A DNA stretch of 64,000 nucleotides from Bacteroidia bacterium (GCA_030432655.1 JAUILA010000002.1:186001-250000); one strand, 5' to 3'. Shown: positions 8,563 to 19,247, counted from the stretch's first letter. The notes: generated from the letters alone by a model not told the origin. Translations and numbers: made by a program.

Positions 8563-10059
8563 GTGAGAAAAGCCTTTCTTTACGTAGTTCTTCTATTGCC
8601 ACTGTTTTTCGGCTTTTCATCCGCTTTTGGAAATCCCTCTCCGGATACCGAATCCACGGAAATTTCATCCGTTAACAGTGTAATGCAGGTTGCTGAACCT
8701 GAAGAGCTTCAGGAGGAGGGAGAGCATCACGCTCCGCCCGGATGGACGGTCATTCCTTTTGTGGCTTTGTTGCTGATGATTGCCACCGGCCCTCTTTTTT
8801 ACGAACATTTCTGGCATAAGAATTATCCCAAGATCGCCGTTGCACTCGCCGTAATGGTGGTTGCCTATTATCTGCTGGTACTTCATAATACCCACGGACC
8901 GGTGCATGCGCTGGCAGAGTATGTCCAGTTTATTGCACTTCTTGCCTCCCTGTACATCGCCAGTGGCGGGATCATGATCGATATTGATAAAAAGGCAACT
9001 CCAATGGCTAATGTGCTGCTGTTATTTGCCGGGGCAGTGATCGCCAACCTGATCGGTACGACAGGGGCATCGATGCTGCTGATCAGACCATTTGTCCGGC
9101 TCAACAAAACCCGGATCAAACCGTATCATATCATATTTTTCATTTTTATCGTGAGTAATATTGGCGGGTCCTTAACCCCCATCGGAGATCCGCCCCTTTT
9201 TCTTGGATTCCTGAGAGGGGTGCCTTTTTTCTGGACACTCACGCATAATCTTGTGCCCTGGTTTGTCGGGGTTGTCCTGATGATCGGGATTTTCCTGGCG
9301 CTGGATTTGAGGAACAAGGCCGATGCCGACCCTTCAGAAGATGTCACGTATACAGGGCAGATACGGCTGATTGGCTGGAGAAATTTTGGCTGGCTGGCAA
9401 TTGTTATCGTTTCGGTTTTCCTTGATCCGAATGTCTTCGACTGGGTGCCGGGCATTCACTACGACGGTCAGACCTTTTCTTTCATCCGCGAGATAATCAT
9501 GTTCTCGGTAGCTTACCTGAGCTATAAATACGCCCGGAACGACGCGTTGAAAGGAAACGAATTCAGTTTCGAACCTATCCGGGAAGTGGCTTTTATTTTC
9601 ATCGGGATTTTCGGAACCATGATGCCTGCCCTTGAGCTTGTTGGCAACTTTGCTGCGAGCCCGGAGGGAGCTCCCCTGATTAATCATAATTCGCTCTATT
9701 GGGGAACCGGGATGCTGTCAGGTTTCCTTGATAATGCCCCGACCTATATTAATTTTCTAACCGCCGCAATGGCTTCTCAGAATGCAAGTATTAATCAGAT
9801 AGCTGAAGTGGTGGCATTTGCCAATGGAGAATATCACGATTCAATTCTTGACCTGAAAGCCATTTCAGTGGCTGCCGTATTCTTCGGGGCATTCACCTAT
9901 ATTGGCAATGGGCCTAATTTCATGGTGAAGTCAATTGCAGAGCAGATTGGTATTAAGATGCCTTCCTTCTTTGGATATATTATCCGTTTCTCAATCCCTT
10001 TCCTGCTCCCGCTGCTGCTTGTGATCTGGCTTATTTTCTTCGCCTTTGCACCGACCTGA
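8563..10059 (+). CDS. nhaD: NhaD-type sodium/proton antiporter
   Basis: I prefer the GTG at 8563 (498 residues), because it begins with a signal-like stretch RKAFLYVVLLLPLFFGFSSAFG and because a promoter overlaps the alternative TTG start at 8530. The protein has an acidic periplasmic N-terminal segment and then about 12 membrane segments. It carries the ion-transporter superfamily motif GGSLTPIGDPPLFLGFLRG, SGFLDNAPTYINF and IGNGPNFMVKSIAE, all typical of NhaD. NhaD exchanges Na+ or Li+ for H+ in salt-adapted bacteria, which fits a marine or saline habitat. Its stop codon directly abuts that of the convergent lysC gene, with no room for a terminator hairpin. Confidence 0.85.
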   Translation: MRKAFLYVVLLLPLFFGFSSAFGNPSPDTESTEISSVNSVMQVAEPEELQEEGEHHAPPGWTVIPFVALLLMIATGPLFYEHFWHKNYPKIAVALAVMVVAYYLLVLHNTHGPVHALAEYVQFIALLASLYIASGGIMIDIDKKATPMANVLLLFAGAVIANLIGTTGASMLLIRPFVRLNKTRIKPYHIIFFIFIVSNIGGSLTPIGDPPLFLGFLRGVPFFWTLTHNLVPWFVGVVLMIGIFLALDLRNKADADPSEDVTYTGQIRLIGWRNFGWLAIVIVSVFLDPNVFDWVPGIHYDGQTFSFIREIIMFSVAYLSYKYARNDALKGNEFSFEPIREVAFIFIGIFGTMMPALELVGNFAASPEGAPLINHNSLYWGTGMLSGFLDNAPTYINFLTAAMASQNASINQIAEVVAFANGEYHDSILDLKAISVAAVFFGAFTYIGNGPNFMVKSIAEQIGIKMPSFFGYIIRFSIPFLLPLLLVIWLIFFAFAPT

Positions 10060-11388
10060 TTATTCGCTAATGGCGAAAACACCCGTATTCAGTTGCTGAA
10101 GTGCCTGGTTTTTATATCGTGTATCGAGCAAAACAGAAACATTATTTTTACTTCCGCCAAGGGAAATCATCCGGATTGGAATATTCTCCAGCGCATTGAT
10201 AATACGCTGGGCCATTCCATTTGATTCGAGGATCTTGCTTCCTACAATACAGATGATCGTCATATCATGATCCACCTCAACCGACCCGAAATTCTCCAGT
10301 TCATGAATGATGGACGAAAGGTGTTCATCCTGATCTATGGTCAATGAAACCGCGACCTCGGATGTGGTGATCATATCTATTGGTGTGGCATACTTTTCGA
10401 AAATTTCAAAGATTCTCCGGAGGAAACCATATGCCAGCAACATCCGCGTGGATTTAATTTTTATAGCGGTGATATTATCTTTTGCCGCCACTGCTTTAAT
10501 TTCCCCATGTTCTGTAGACTGGCCAATTAAGGTTCCATACGCATCCTCGTTCAGCGTGCTTTTCAGCCACACCGGAATGTCGTACTTCTGCGCGGGCTGA
10601 ATGGAGGCAGGATGCAGTATTTTCGCCCCGAAATAGGCCAGCTCGGCGGCTTCGTCAAAAGTAAGGGAGGCCACCGGGAACGTATGGTCTACTATCCGGG
10701 GGTCATTATTATGCATGCCATCAATATCGGTCCAGATTTGTACCTCCCTGGCCCTGATGGCAGCCCCGATGAGCGACGCGGAATAATCACTTCCTCCACG
10801 TTTCAGGTTATCGGTTTGGCCCCGGTCATTGCGGCAGATAAATCCTTGTGTGATAAATAGTGAATCCTCATCAAATTCATTCAGGAACGACGTGAGCTTT
10901 TCAGAAATAAAGTCAATATCCGGTTCGCCAAGTTCATCCAGCCGCATGAATTCAAGTGCAGGTAATAATCGCGCTTTAATTCCCTTGTCTTCCAGGTAGG
11001 AATGAAACAAGTGGGTGGAGATCAATTCGCCTGTTGCAAGAACCGTCTTTTCATTCCCTTCGTTGAAATCAGGGATTTCTGCGAGAGTTTCCAGGTTATG
11101 AAAAAATTGCTGAACATACTTTTCCCCTGTTTCCAATCCTTTCGGCGTGGTGTATAGCGCTGAAATGAATTGTTCATAGTGTTGTTTAAGCTGGCTGATT
11201 TCCTCCTGAGCTTCCTGCCGTCTGCCTGCCAGCAGCAAGTCGCCAATTTTCACCAGCTGATTAGTAGTGCCGCTAACGGCTGATAACACAACAATTTTTT
11301 CTTCCTGGTCACGCGTTAAAAGTGTTGCGACCTTATGCATTCTCTCCGGGCTTCCAACCGAAGTACCGCCAAATTTATAAATGATCAT
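10060..11388 (-). CDS. lysC: Aspartate kinase (monofunctional)
   Basis: The 442-residue protein begins MIIYKFGGTSVGSPERM, the amino-acid-kinase signature. It also has DNLKRGGSDYSASLIGAAI for the aspartate site and two C-terminal ACT domains (from about residue 305), the first with the TSEVAVSLTI stretch. It phosphorylates aspartate to open the lysine, threonine and methionine branch; the ACT domains usually mediate feedback inhibition. No homoserine dehydrogenase is fused, unlike ThrA or MetL. The gene stands alone between the antiporter, which it meets end to end, and a terminator that separates it from the lipoprotein gene upstream. Confidence 0.92.
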   Translation of the reverse strand: MIIYKFGGTSVGSPERMHKVATLLTRDQEEKIVVLSAVSGTTNQLVKIGDLLLAGRRQEAQEEISQLKQHYEQFISALYTTPKGLETGEKYVQQFFHNLETLAEIPDFNEGNEKTVLATGELISTHLFHSYLEDKGIKARLLPALEFMRLDELGEPDIDFISEKLTSFLNEFDEDSLFITQGFICRNDRGQTDNLKRGGSDYSASLIGAAIRAREVQIWTDIDGMHNNDPRIVDHTFPVASLTFDEAAELAYFGAKILHPASIQPAQKYDIPVWLKSTLNEDAYGTLIGQSTEHGEIKAVAAKDNITAIKIKSTRMLLAYGFLRRIFEIFEKYATPIDMITTSEVAVSLTIDQDEHLSSIIHELENFGSVEVDHDMTIICIVGSKILESNGMAQRIINALENIPIRMISLGGSKNNVSVLLDTRYKNQALQQLNTGVFAISE

Positions 11389-11447
11389 AGCGGTGTAAAT
11401 TTACATATATTCTTCATTCTGCAGGTCTGCGCCAATTTTTTTGGAGC

Positions 11448-11484
11448 AAAAAAAGATCCCGGGCCACAATTGTGAACCGGGATC
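11448..11484 (-). terminator. Intrinsic terminator after the DUF4382 lipoprotein gene
   Basis: The arms GATCCCGG and CCGGGATC (11455-11462 and 11477-11484) form a hairpin followed on the minus strand by seven T. It lies between the lipoprotein stop (11509) and the lysC start (11388). Confidence 0.8.
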
Positions 11485-11508
11485 CTTGCGTGCCTGGCAG
11501 GAAATTTA

Positions 11509-12426
11509 TTAATCTGAATCCGCTTCTTCTTCGTCCAATTGTTCCAGGATTACCTCCTCGACCTCACCGGCCTCAAGGATCACATCCTCCCAAGTAGTTA
11601 TTATTTCCAGGTATTCTCCATTCTCATCAAACGCAACTGCGTACAGGTCATACACTCCAGGCTCCATAAAAGCCAGCGTGAACGTTCCGTCTGACCGTAC
11701 CTGAGCACTTGTCACTGCGTTGGGGAAATCAACTTCGTCTGATTCCGGGTCAAAGATCTCTTCTTCCGTAAAAACGCCATCATTGTATGCATAAACCTGA
11801 ATATTGGTGTATTCTTCCAGTGCCAACACTTCACCGCGAATCAGCGCGACATTATCATTCTCAACTAATCGCAAAACGGGTTTAAGCAGGTATTTCCCGG
11901 AATTTCCGGCTTTCACAACAGATTTTCTCACGTCGAAATCAATGGTGACGCTGGTAACACCTCCTTCAGGGATATCAAAATCGCCCTTGGCCTTATAGCC
12001 TGAAGTGGCTCCGCTGGGAACAAAAAGCGGTTGCTGGCTGCCATCTTCAAATTCCAGGTAGGTACCCGGGTTTGATTTTGGCGTGCCGTTCATTTCCGGT
12101 GCTTCCAGCAATAATCGTATTTCACTGTAATTCCCCGCATGTAGCTCTTCTTCGGTAAGGAAATAAACATCACCGTCCTGGTAATCAAGCAAATTAATGG
12201 TCAGGGGCTCTTCATAAGTTTCCAATTGGGTCCAGCCATCATCGCCATTGATCTCAATTCCGGTAATGCCGATATATACACCTGATACGTTATCGTCATA
12301 AATAGGGGCATCGGTAATGGAAAGTTCAATCCTGCCCTTTGCATCATCAGTGGAATCCTGCTCATCACAAGATGTGAACCCGGTTACGAGTATGGCTGAC
12401 AGGAATAGGAATTTAATATATTTCAT
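11509..12426 (-). CDS. DUF4382 domain lipoprotein
   Basis: The 305-residue protein has a signal peptide with a lipobox ending TSC (Cys20), followed by a low-complexity acidic linker. A DUF4382 domain occupies about residues 30-170, with RIELSITDAPIYDDNVSGVY, a Thr/Leu-rich NLLDYQDGD segment and VTIDFDVRKSVVKAG. A second beta-sandwich, carboxypeptidase-regulatory-like, follows at about 190-285 (DGTFTLAFMEPGVYDLYAVA). The C terminus is strongly acidic, rich in E and D. It is expected to be a surface or periplasmic lipoprotein. The family's function is not known. It is a single-gene unit with its own terminator and an inverted repeat upstream (12462-12481). Confidence 0.85.
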   Translation of the reverse strand: MKYIKFLFLSAILVTGFTSCDEQDSTDDAKGRIELSITDAPIYDDNVSGVYIGITGIEINGDDGWTQLETYEEPLTINLLDYQDGDVYFLTEEELHAGNYSEIRLLLEAPEMNGTPKSNPGTYLEFEDGSQQPLFVPSGATSGYKAKGDFDIPEGGVTSVTIDFDVRKSVVKAGNSGKYLLKPVLRLVENDNVALIRGEVLALEEYTNIQVYAYNDGVFTEEEIFDPESDEVDFPNAVTSAQVRSDGTFTLAFMEPGVYDLYAVAFDENGEYLEIITTWEDVILEAGEVEEVILEQLDEEEADSD

Positions 12427-12461
12427 AAGTTGTTTATATGGTCAATTATTGGTTCAAAGTA

Positions 12462-12481
12462 CCCGGAAAGATCATTCCGGG
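12462..12481. repeat. Inverted repeat upstream of the DUF4382 gene
   Basis: CCCGGAA and TTCCGGG are perfect 7-base arms around a 6-base spacer, 36 bases before the start codon at 12426. It could be an operator or a 5'-leader hairpin. No T-run follows on the minus strand, so it is not a terminator. Confidence 0.4.
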
Positions 12482-12582
12482 CGATTTTCAACTATATAAC
12501 GCAGAAGGGCGGCAGTTGATTGGAGCAAACAGGTCGAGTTGCAGCATAGGTCGGTAAACAGCGTCTATAGGAAATGATCAAT

Positions 12583-12619
12583 AAAAAAACGGCGAAGTAA
12601 AATAACTTCGCCGTTTTTT
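12583..12619 (-). terminator. Intrinsic terminator after dnaK
   Basis: Perfect 15-base arms (AAAAAACGGCGAAGT and ACTTCGCCGTTTTTT) surround a 6-base loop, with T-runs on both sides. It lies 48 bases after the dnaK stop and is the strongest hairpin seen in the window. Confidence 0.9.
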
Positions 12620-12666
12620 CAGGTAATTTATCGTGAATACTTCTAAAAGTACTGTATATCAATCAC

Positions 12667-14589
12667 TTACTTTTTAGAGTCATCCACTTCTTCATATTCC
12701 ACATCGGAAACGTCATTGTCAGAACCGGTACCGGCCTCCTGCTCAGGACCTGCCTGTGCTTCCGGACCAGCCTGGCTTCCGCCTGATGCTGCGTACATTT
12801 CCTGGGCAGCACCTTCCCATGCCTTGTTCATGCCTTCCATGGCAGTGTCAATAGCACTCAGGTCACCCGACTTATGAGCTGATTTCAACTCTTCAAGCGC
12901 GCTGGTTATCTTCGACTTGTTGTCTTCAGACAGCTTGTCTCCGTATTCCTTCAGCTGCTTCTCGGTCTGGAAGATCATGGAGTCGGCGGCATTCACCTTC
13001 TCGGCACGTTCTTTAGCACCTTTATCCGCTTCAGCATTGGCCTGTGCTTCCTGCTTCATTTTTTCGATTTCATCATCAGTAAGACCTGAAGAAGCTTCAA
13101 TGCGGATTTTCTGCTCTTTGCCGGTACCTTTGTCCTTCGCTGAGATATTCAGGATACCATTGGCATCAATATCGAATGTAACTTCGATCTGAGGTACACC
13201 ACGTGGTGCCGGTGGAATTCCATCAAGGTGGAATCTTCCGAGTGTCCGGTTATCTTTAGCCATCGGCCGTTCTCCCTGAAGGACATGAATTTCAACGGAA
13301 GGCTGGTTATCGGCCGCTGTTGAGAATACTTCAGATTTCTTGGTAGGAATCGTCGTATTTGATTCAATCAGCTTGGTAAACACACCACCCATTGTTTCAA
13401 TACCCAGTGAGAGCGGAGTAACATCCAGCAGAAGTACATCTTTTACTTCTCCGGTAAGTACACCACCCTGAATGGCAGCGCCAATTGCTACTACTTCGTC
13501 CGGGTTAACTCCCTTGGAAGGTTTTTTACCAAAGAATTTTTCAACTTCTTCCTGGATTTTGGGGATCCGTGTCGAACCACCTACCAGGATAACCTCATCA
13601 ATTTCTGAAGCACTGAGTGCAGCATCTTTCAGCGCAATTTTACAAGGCTCCATTGAGCGGCGGATAAGATCATCTGCCAGTTGCTCAAATTTTGAACGAG
13701 TCAGCTTACGCACCAGGTGCTTGGGTACACCATCAACCGGCATAATATAAGGCAGGTTGATTTCAGTTTCGGTCGAACTGGACAATTCGATCTTGGCTTT
13801 CTCTGCAGCCTCTTTCAGACGCTGAAGTGCCATAGGATCCTTGCGCAGATCAACATTCTCATCTTTCAGAAATTCTTCTGCCAGCCAGTTGATAATAACC
13901 TGGTCAAAATCGTCACCACCAAGATGAACATCACCATTAGTTGACTTTACTTCAAATACGCCATCACCCAACTCGAGGATAGAAATGTCAAATGTACCAC
14001 CACCAAGGTCATACACTGCGATCTTCATGTCCTGGTTCTTTTTGTCAAGGCCATAGGCAAGAGCCGCCGCGGTAGGTTCGTTGATGATTCGTTTTACATC
14101 AAGACCGGCGATTTGTCCGGCTTCTTTCGTTGCCTGACGTTCTGCATCGTTAAAGTAGGCAGGTACCGTCACTACGGCTTCTTTGATCTCCGTGCCTAAA
14201 TAATCTTCAGCAGTTGATTTCATTTTTTGCAGGATCATTGCGGAGATTTCCTGCGGGGTATAGTTACGGTCACCTATTTTAATCCTGACAGTATCATTAT
14301 TTCCCTTTTCAAGATCATAAGAAACCGACTTGCGCTCCTCACTTACCTCCGAAAATTTCTTTCCCATGAAACGTTTCACCGAGCTGACAGTGTGCTGGGG
14401 GTTAGTGATCGCCTGGCGCTTGGCAGGATCCCCTACTTTGCGCTCGCCCTTCCCACCGTCAAGGAAAGCAACAATCGAAGGAGTTGTTCTTCTCCCTTCG
14501 CTATTAGGAATAACCACCGGTTCGTTACCTTCCATTACGGCAACGCACGAGTTGGTTGTTCCTAAGTCAATTCCAATAATTTTTCCCAT
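12667..14589 (-). CDS. dnaK: Molecular chaperone DnaK (Hsp70)
   Basis: The 640-residue protein has the Hsp70 ATPase signatures [13 protein letters not shown] (residues 4-16), [15 protein letters not shown] and [14 protein letters not shown]. The linker [16 protein letters not shown] leads into the substrate-binding domain, which is followed by a helical lid and a Gly/Gln/Ala tail ending in an acidic EYEEVDD segment. It is a cytoplasmic folding chaperone that works with DnaJ and GrpE, encoded 11 kb away as a separate unit. The gene is monocistronic, with a terminator after it. Its upstream region shares an unusual promoter arrangement with grpE (see the features at 14643 and 14668). Confidence 0.97.
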   Translation of the reverse strand: MGKIIGIDLGTTNSCVAVMEGNEPVVIPNSEGRRTTPSIVAFLDGGKGERKVGDPAKRQAITNPQHTVSSVKRFMGKKFSEVSEERKSVSYDLEKGNNDTVRIKIGDRNYTPQEISAMILQKMKSTAEDYLGTEIKEAVVTVPAYFNDAERQATKEAGQIAGLDVKRIINEPTAAALAYGLDKKNQDMKIAVYDLGGGTFDISILELGDGVFEVKSTNGDVHLGGDDFDQVIINWLAEEFLKDENVDLRKDPMALQRLKEAAEKAKIELSSSTETEINLPYIMPVDGVPKHLVRKLTRSKFEQLADDLIRRSMEPCKIALKDAALSASEIDEVILVGGSTRIPKIQEEVEKFFGKKPSKGVNPDEVVAIGAAIQGGVLTGEVKDVLLLDVTPLSLGIETMGGVFTKLIESNTTIPTKKSEVFSTAADNQPSVEIHVLQGERPMAKDNRTLGRFHLDGIPPAPRGVPQIEVTFDIDANGILNISAKDKGTGKEQKIRIEASSGLTDDEIEKMKQEAQANAEADKGAKERAEKVNAADSMIFQTEKQLKEYGDKLSEDNKSKITSALEELKSAHKSGDLSAIDTAMEGMNKAWEGAAQEMYAASGGSQAGPEAQAGPEQEAGTGSDNDVSDVEYEEVDDSKK

Positions 14590-14642
14590 GATTGATATAT
14601 ATGTTTTATTTCAGATAAATTCAGTTTTTCACTTTATGTTTA

Positions 14643-14657
14643 TCAATGCCTGTGCCA
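14643..14657 (-). promoter_or_regulatory. Sigma54-like -24/-12 element upstream of dnaK
   Basis: On the minus strand TGGCAC (14657-14652) and TTGA (14646-14643) are separated by 5 bases, the sigma54 spacing (consensus TGGCAC-N5-TTGC). The -12 base is A rather than C, a real mismatch. The start codon is 54 bases downstream. The same element with a perfect TTGC lies upstream of grpE. Another reading is a -33 TTG with TAAAGTGA 19 bases on, which fits the ordinary consensus poorly. Confidence 0.5.
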
Positions 14658-14667
14658 ACAGGATATT

Positions 14668-14684
14668 TATGACATAATGTCATA
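14668..14684. promoter_or_regulatory. 17-base palindrome (TGACA/TGTCA operator) upstream of dnaK
   Basis: TATGACATAATGTCATA is a perfect palindrome about its central base. The half-site nearest dnaK ends exactly 12 bases before the TGGCA of the sigma54-like element. TGACA/TGTCA half-sites at the same distance occur upstream of grpE, so this is a candidate site for a shared heat-shock regulator. Confidence 0.55.
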
Positions 14685-14734
14685 GTTTCTTTGCCATTTT
14701 CCCCGAGGATATGCGGAAATCGTCGGAAAGGCAG

Positions 14735-14742
14735 TACCTTTG
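14735..14742 (+). promoter_or_regulatory. -7 element for prfC
   Basis: TACCTTTG is a full match to TAnnTTTG, 17 bases before the ATG at 14760. It lies inside the longer open frame that begins at 14691, which supports the shorter prfC start. No good -33 TTG is seen. Confidence 0.45.
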
Positions 14743-14759
14743 CAGCCTATTTGAGGAAT

Positions 14760-16340
14760 ATGGAATTAAAGAAGGAAATCGCTAAAAGACGGACATTCGG
14801 GATTATCAGTCACCCTGATGCAGGAAAGACTACGCTCACAGAGAAGCTGCTGCTGTTTGGCGGGGCTATTCAGACGGCCGGTGCGGTTAAGTCAAATAAG
14901 ATCAAGATGCACGCACGGTCTGACTGGATGGAAATCGAGAAGCAGCGTGGAATATCTGTCGCAACTTCGGTGATGGGATTCAACTATCGTGATGTAAAAA
15001 TCAACTTGCTGGATACTCCGGGTCACCAGGATTTTGCCGAAGATACCTACCGCACGCTGACGGCTGTTGATAGTGTGATCATGGTAATCGACTGTGTAAA
15101 GGGTGTCGAGATACAAACGGAAAAACTGATGGAGGTTTGCCGGATGCGAAATACCCCGGTTATCTGTTTTATTAATAAGCTTGACCGTGAGGGACGTGAT
15201 CCGTATGATTTGCTGGATGAGATCGAAGAGAAACTTAACATTCAGGTGCGCCCGCTTTCCTGGCCTATAAGCATGGGTAAAACATTTAAGGGGGTTTACA
15301 GCCTTTATAATAAATCCCTGCACCTGTTCCAGCCCAGTAAAAGTAAAATTGAGGATACAGGGATTGAATTTAACGACTTGAACGATCCGGCGCTTGAAGA
15401 GCACATCGGAGAGCGGGATGCAGCGCAACTTCGTGAGGATGTTGAATTGGTTGACGGGGTGTATCCTGAATTTGATGTGGAGGCCTACCTCCGGGGTGAA
15501 GTGGCTCCTGTTTTCTTTGGTTCAGCCGTTAATAATTTTGGCGTCAGGGAACTGCTGGATTGCTTCATTGAGTTTGCTCCGGCACCGAAGTCACGTGAAA
15601 CGGAGGAGAGGATTGTGGAGCCGACCGAAGATGGCTTTTCCGGATTTATATTTAAGATCCATGCCAATATGGATCCCAATCACCGAAACCGGATTGCTTT
15701 TATCCGGGTATGTTCGGGAAAATTTGAACGTGGCAAGAACTACTATCATGTCCGCCTGGATAAGAAATTCAGAATCTCAAATGCCACGGCATTCATGGCT
15801 CAGGAGAAGGAGAATGTAGAGGAGGCGTTTCCAGGGGATATCATAGGCCTATATGATACCGGAACGATGAAGATCGGTGATACGCTTTCTGAAGGGGAGA
15901 AAGGTATGTACAAAGGTATTCCAAGCTTTTCACCTGAAATATTCAAGGAGGTGATCAATAAGGACGCCATGAAAACAAAACAACTGGATAAGGGGTTGAA
16001 CCAGTTAATGGAAGAAGGAGTGGCACAATTGTTTTCCTATGAGCTGGGAACAAAAAAAGTGGTGGGGACTGTCGGTGCGCTTCAGTTTGAAGTGATCCAG
16101 CACCGATTGAAAAATGAATATGGTGCTTCCTGTGAATTTATGCCCATGAACCTGTACAAAGCCTGCTGGATAAGCAGCACCAATCAAAAGAAGCTCAATG
16201 AATTTGTGGAATCCAAGTACAGGCATATTGCCAGGGACAAGGATGATAAACTTGTGTTTATGGCGGAATCCCGGGCATGGCTGACAATGGTCCAGGATAA
16301 TTTTCCTGAGATTGATTTTCATTTTACTTCCGAATTCTGA
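14760..16340 (+). CDS. prfC: Peptide chain release factor 3
   Basis: I use the ATG at 14760, which gives 526 residues, exactly the usual RF3 size; an upstream in-frame start at 14691 adds 23 residues that overlap the promoter. GTPase motifs are visible: [15 protein letters not shown] (G1), [10 protein letters not shown] (switch I), DTPGHQDF (G3) and [10 protein letters not shown] (G4), followed by the EF-G-like domains and the RF3 C-terminal domain. RF3 is a translational GTPase that recycles RF1/RF2 after peptide release. The stop overlaps the start of the pseudouridine synthase gene (TGATG), so the two are translationally coupled. Confidence 0.95.
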   Translation: MELKKEIAKRRTFGIISHPDAGKTTLTEKLLLFGGAIQTAGAVKSNKIKMHARSDWMEIEKQRGISVATSVMGFNYRDVKINLLDTPGHQDFAEDTYRTLTAVDSVIMVIDCVKGVEIQTEKLMEVCRMRNTPVICFINKLDREGRDPYDLLDEIEEKLNIQVRPLSWPISMGKTFKGVYSLYNKSLHLFQPSKSKIEDTGIEFNDLNDPALEEHIGERDAAQLREDVELVDGVYPEFDVEAYLRGEVAPVFFGSAVNNFGVRELLDCFIEFAPAPKSRETEERIVEPTEDGFSGFIFKIHANMDPNHRNRIAFIRVCSGKFERGKNYYHVRLDKKFRISNATAFMAQEKENVEEAFPGDIIGLYDTGTMKIGDTLSEGEKGMYKGIPSFSPEIFKEVINKDAMKTKQLDKGLNQLMEEGVAQLFSYELGTKKVVGTVGALQFEVIQHRLKNEYGASCEFMPMNLYKACWISSTNQKKLNEFVESKYRHIARDKDDKLVFMAESRAWLTMVQDNFPEIDFHFTSEF

Positions 16341-17035
16341 TGATGAAACTAACACCCAGGGACATATTATTTGAGGACAATCATTTACTGGTGGTGAATA
16401 AACCAGCCGGCGTGCTCGTTCAGGGCGATAAGACCGGGGACGAAACACTTGCCGATGCAGCCAGGGAATACATCAGGGTCAAGTATAAAAAGCCCGGGGA
16501 AGCTTACCTGGGAGTTGTCCACAGGCTGGACAGGCCTGTTAGTGGTGTGGTGATCTTCACCAGGACATCCAAGGCGCTGGAAAGAATGAATAAGCTGTTT
16601 CGTGACCGTGAGATTAAAAAAACGTACTGGGCACTGATTCGCAACCGTCCGCCTCAGGTAGAGGAAGAACTGACTCATTGGATCAGGAAGAACACAAAGA
16701 TCAATAAGGCTTTTGCGGCGAATTCGGGATCAAAAGGAGGACAAAAAGCTGTACTGTCGTACCGGCTTGCCGGGAGAATAGGGGAGTCCTATTTACTGGA
16801 AGTGAACCCTGAAACGGGAAGGCCACATCAGATACGGGTACAGCTGGCTAAAATCGGATGCCCGATCTCCGGTGATGTAAAATACGGAAGTGACAAACCG
16901 AACCGGGATGGAAATATTCACCTTCACGCCCGGGCTGTAGAATTTATCCATCCGGTAAGAAAGGAGCCGGTACGGCTTACCGCAGGGCTTCCGGACGATC
17001 AGGTCTGGAAATTATTCAAAGGGATCGATGGCTGA
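16340..17035 (+). CDS. RluA-family pseudouridine synthase
   Basis: The 231-residue protein carries the catalytic motif HRLDRPVSGVVIFTRTS, where the Asp is the nucleophile of the RluA class. KPAGVLVQGDK lies near the N terminus and GRPHQIRVQLA near the C terminus. There is no S4 domain, so it belongs with the short RluA, RluC and TruC-like forms. It isomerises uridine in rRNA or tRNA; the target site cannot be read from sequence. Either of two consecutive ATGs (16340, 16343) may be used. It overlaps both prfC and the DUF6787 gene, making a three-gene translation-linked unit. Confidence 0.9.
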   Translation: MMKLTPRDILFEDNHLLVVNKPAGVLVQGDKTGDETLADAAREYIRVKYKKPGEAYLGVVHRLDRPVSGVVIFTRTSKALERMNKLFRDREIKKTYWALIRNRPPQVEEELTHWIRKNTKINKAFAANSGSKGGQKAVLSYRLAGRIGESYLLEVNPETGRPHQIRVQLAKIGCPISGDVKYGSDKPNRDGNIHLHARAVEFIHPVRKEPVRLTAGLPDDQVWKLFKGIDG

Positions 17036-17324
17036 GTGGTTCAGGCGTTTGCAATCCAAATGGAATGTTAGTGCATTCCAGGCAGTGATTATACTTATTG
17101 TCTTTGCCTGCACCGGATTTACGGTCCTCTTTCTGAAAGGTCCGGTGCTGTCATTGTTTGGCCCCGAAGAAGAGCGGACAGGCTGGCATACGGTTTTGTA
17201 TTATGTTTTTATCCTGCCGGTTTATAACGTAATTCTGCTCTTTTACGGATTCGTTTTTGGCCAGTTCAAATTTTTCTGGTCATTCGAAAAAAGGATGTTC
17301 AGCCGGATTTTTGGAAAAAAATAA
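17028..17324 (+). CDS. Small membrane protein of the DUF6787 type
   Basis: The 98-residue protein has an N-terminal basic amphipathic stretch (WFRRLQSKWNVSAFQAV) and two membrane segments (about residues 17-38 and 55-78). The conserved-looking GFVFGQFKFFWSFEKRMF then forms a basic C-terminal tail. I recognise this as the DUF6787 family of small Bacteroidota membrane proteins, which has no known role. It overlaps the pseudouridine synthase by 8 bases, so it is made with RF3 and the RNA-modifying enzyme. Whether that reflects function or only position is unknown. Confidence 0.75.
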   Translation: MAEWFRRLQSKWNVSAFQAVIILIVFACTGFTVLFLKGPVLSLFGPEEERTGWHTVLYYVFILPVYNVILLFYGFVFGQFKFFWSFEKRMFSRIFGKK

Positions 17325-17350
17325 AACCCCGCAGCACTGCTGCAGGGTTT
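17324..17350. terminator. Bidirectional terminator between the DUF6787 gene and atpC
   Basis: AAACCCCGCAGCA and TGCTGCAGGGTTT are near-perfect arms (one mismatch); the innermost pairs must open to form the loop. It lies between two convergent genes with A/T runs on both sides. The arm sequence resembles those at 2671 and 31936. Confidence 0.65.
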
Positions 17351-17376
17351 CGTTATCTTTCAATCCTATCCGGAGA

Positions 17377-17634
17377 TCAGGCTTCTGCCTTTTCCTTTAG
17401 ACCATCGGCAAGCAGCACTACTTTGTTATTCAGCACTTCTACTATCCCGCCGGTAATCTCCACTGTATGCGCTCCGTCCTTGTCCTTATATACGACCTTC
17501 CCCGCTGCCAGGGTGCTGACCATGGGGGCGTGATCATTTAAAACCTGGAAAGAGCCGTCGGTACCCGGAAAGGTGACGATGGTCGTCTCTCCTTCGAAAA
17601 CCTTTTTACTCGGGGTAACAATTTCTAAATACAT
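17377..17634 (-). CDS. atpC: ATP synthase F1 epsilon subunit, short form
   Basis: The 85-residue protein covers only the N-terminal beta-sandwich of epsilon: YLEIVTPSKKVFEGETTIVTFP, then FQVLNDHAPMVSTLAAGKV and a strand pair ending in LLADGLKEKAEA. Typical epsilon subunits have about 135 residues and carry a C-terminal helical hairpin that inhibits ATP hydrolysis; that part is absent. Short forms of this kind are, as far as I know, usual in Bacteroidota. It lies 8 bases after atpD in the same unit. Confidence 0.93.
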   Translation of the reverse strand: MYLEIVTPSKKVFEGETTIVTFPGTDGSFQVLNDHAPMVSTLAAGKVVYKDKDGAHTVEITGGIVEVLNNKVVLLADGLKEKAEA

Positions 17635-17642
17635 AATGGTTA

Positions 17643-19154
<1,512 letters not shown>

Positions 19155-19216
19155 TTATTTTAAGATTATAAAAGTATGACTGCGCCAGCTACATTCGGGG
19201 CTGGGATTTCAGAGTG

Positions 19217-19247
19217 CAAAACTACGGCTTAAAATTCATATACCAAA
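19217..19247 (-). promoter_or_regulatory. Promoter of atpDC
   Basis: On the minus strand TTTG (19247-19244), a 19-base spacer and TAGTTTTG (19224-19217) match both consensus boxes fully. The start codon lies about 65 bases further on. Confidence 0.65.

Noticed and set aside
14691-14759. N-terminal extension of prfC by 23 codons
   Set aside because: It overlaps a promoter-like box and makes the protein longer than usual RF3.
14590-14759. CIRCE element at dnaK
   Set aside because: TTAGCACTC-N9-GAGTGCTAA was looked for by eye and is not present, nor at grpE.
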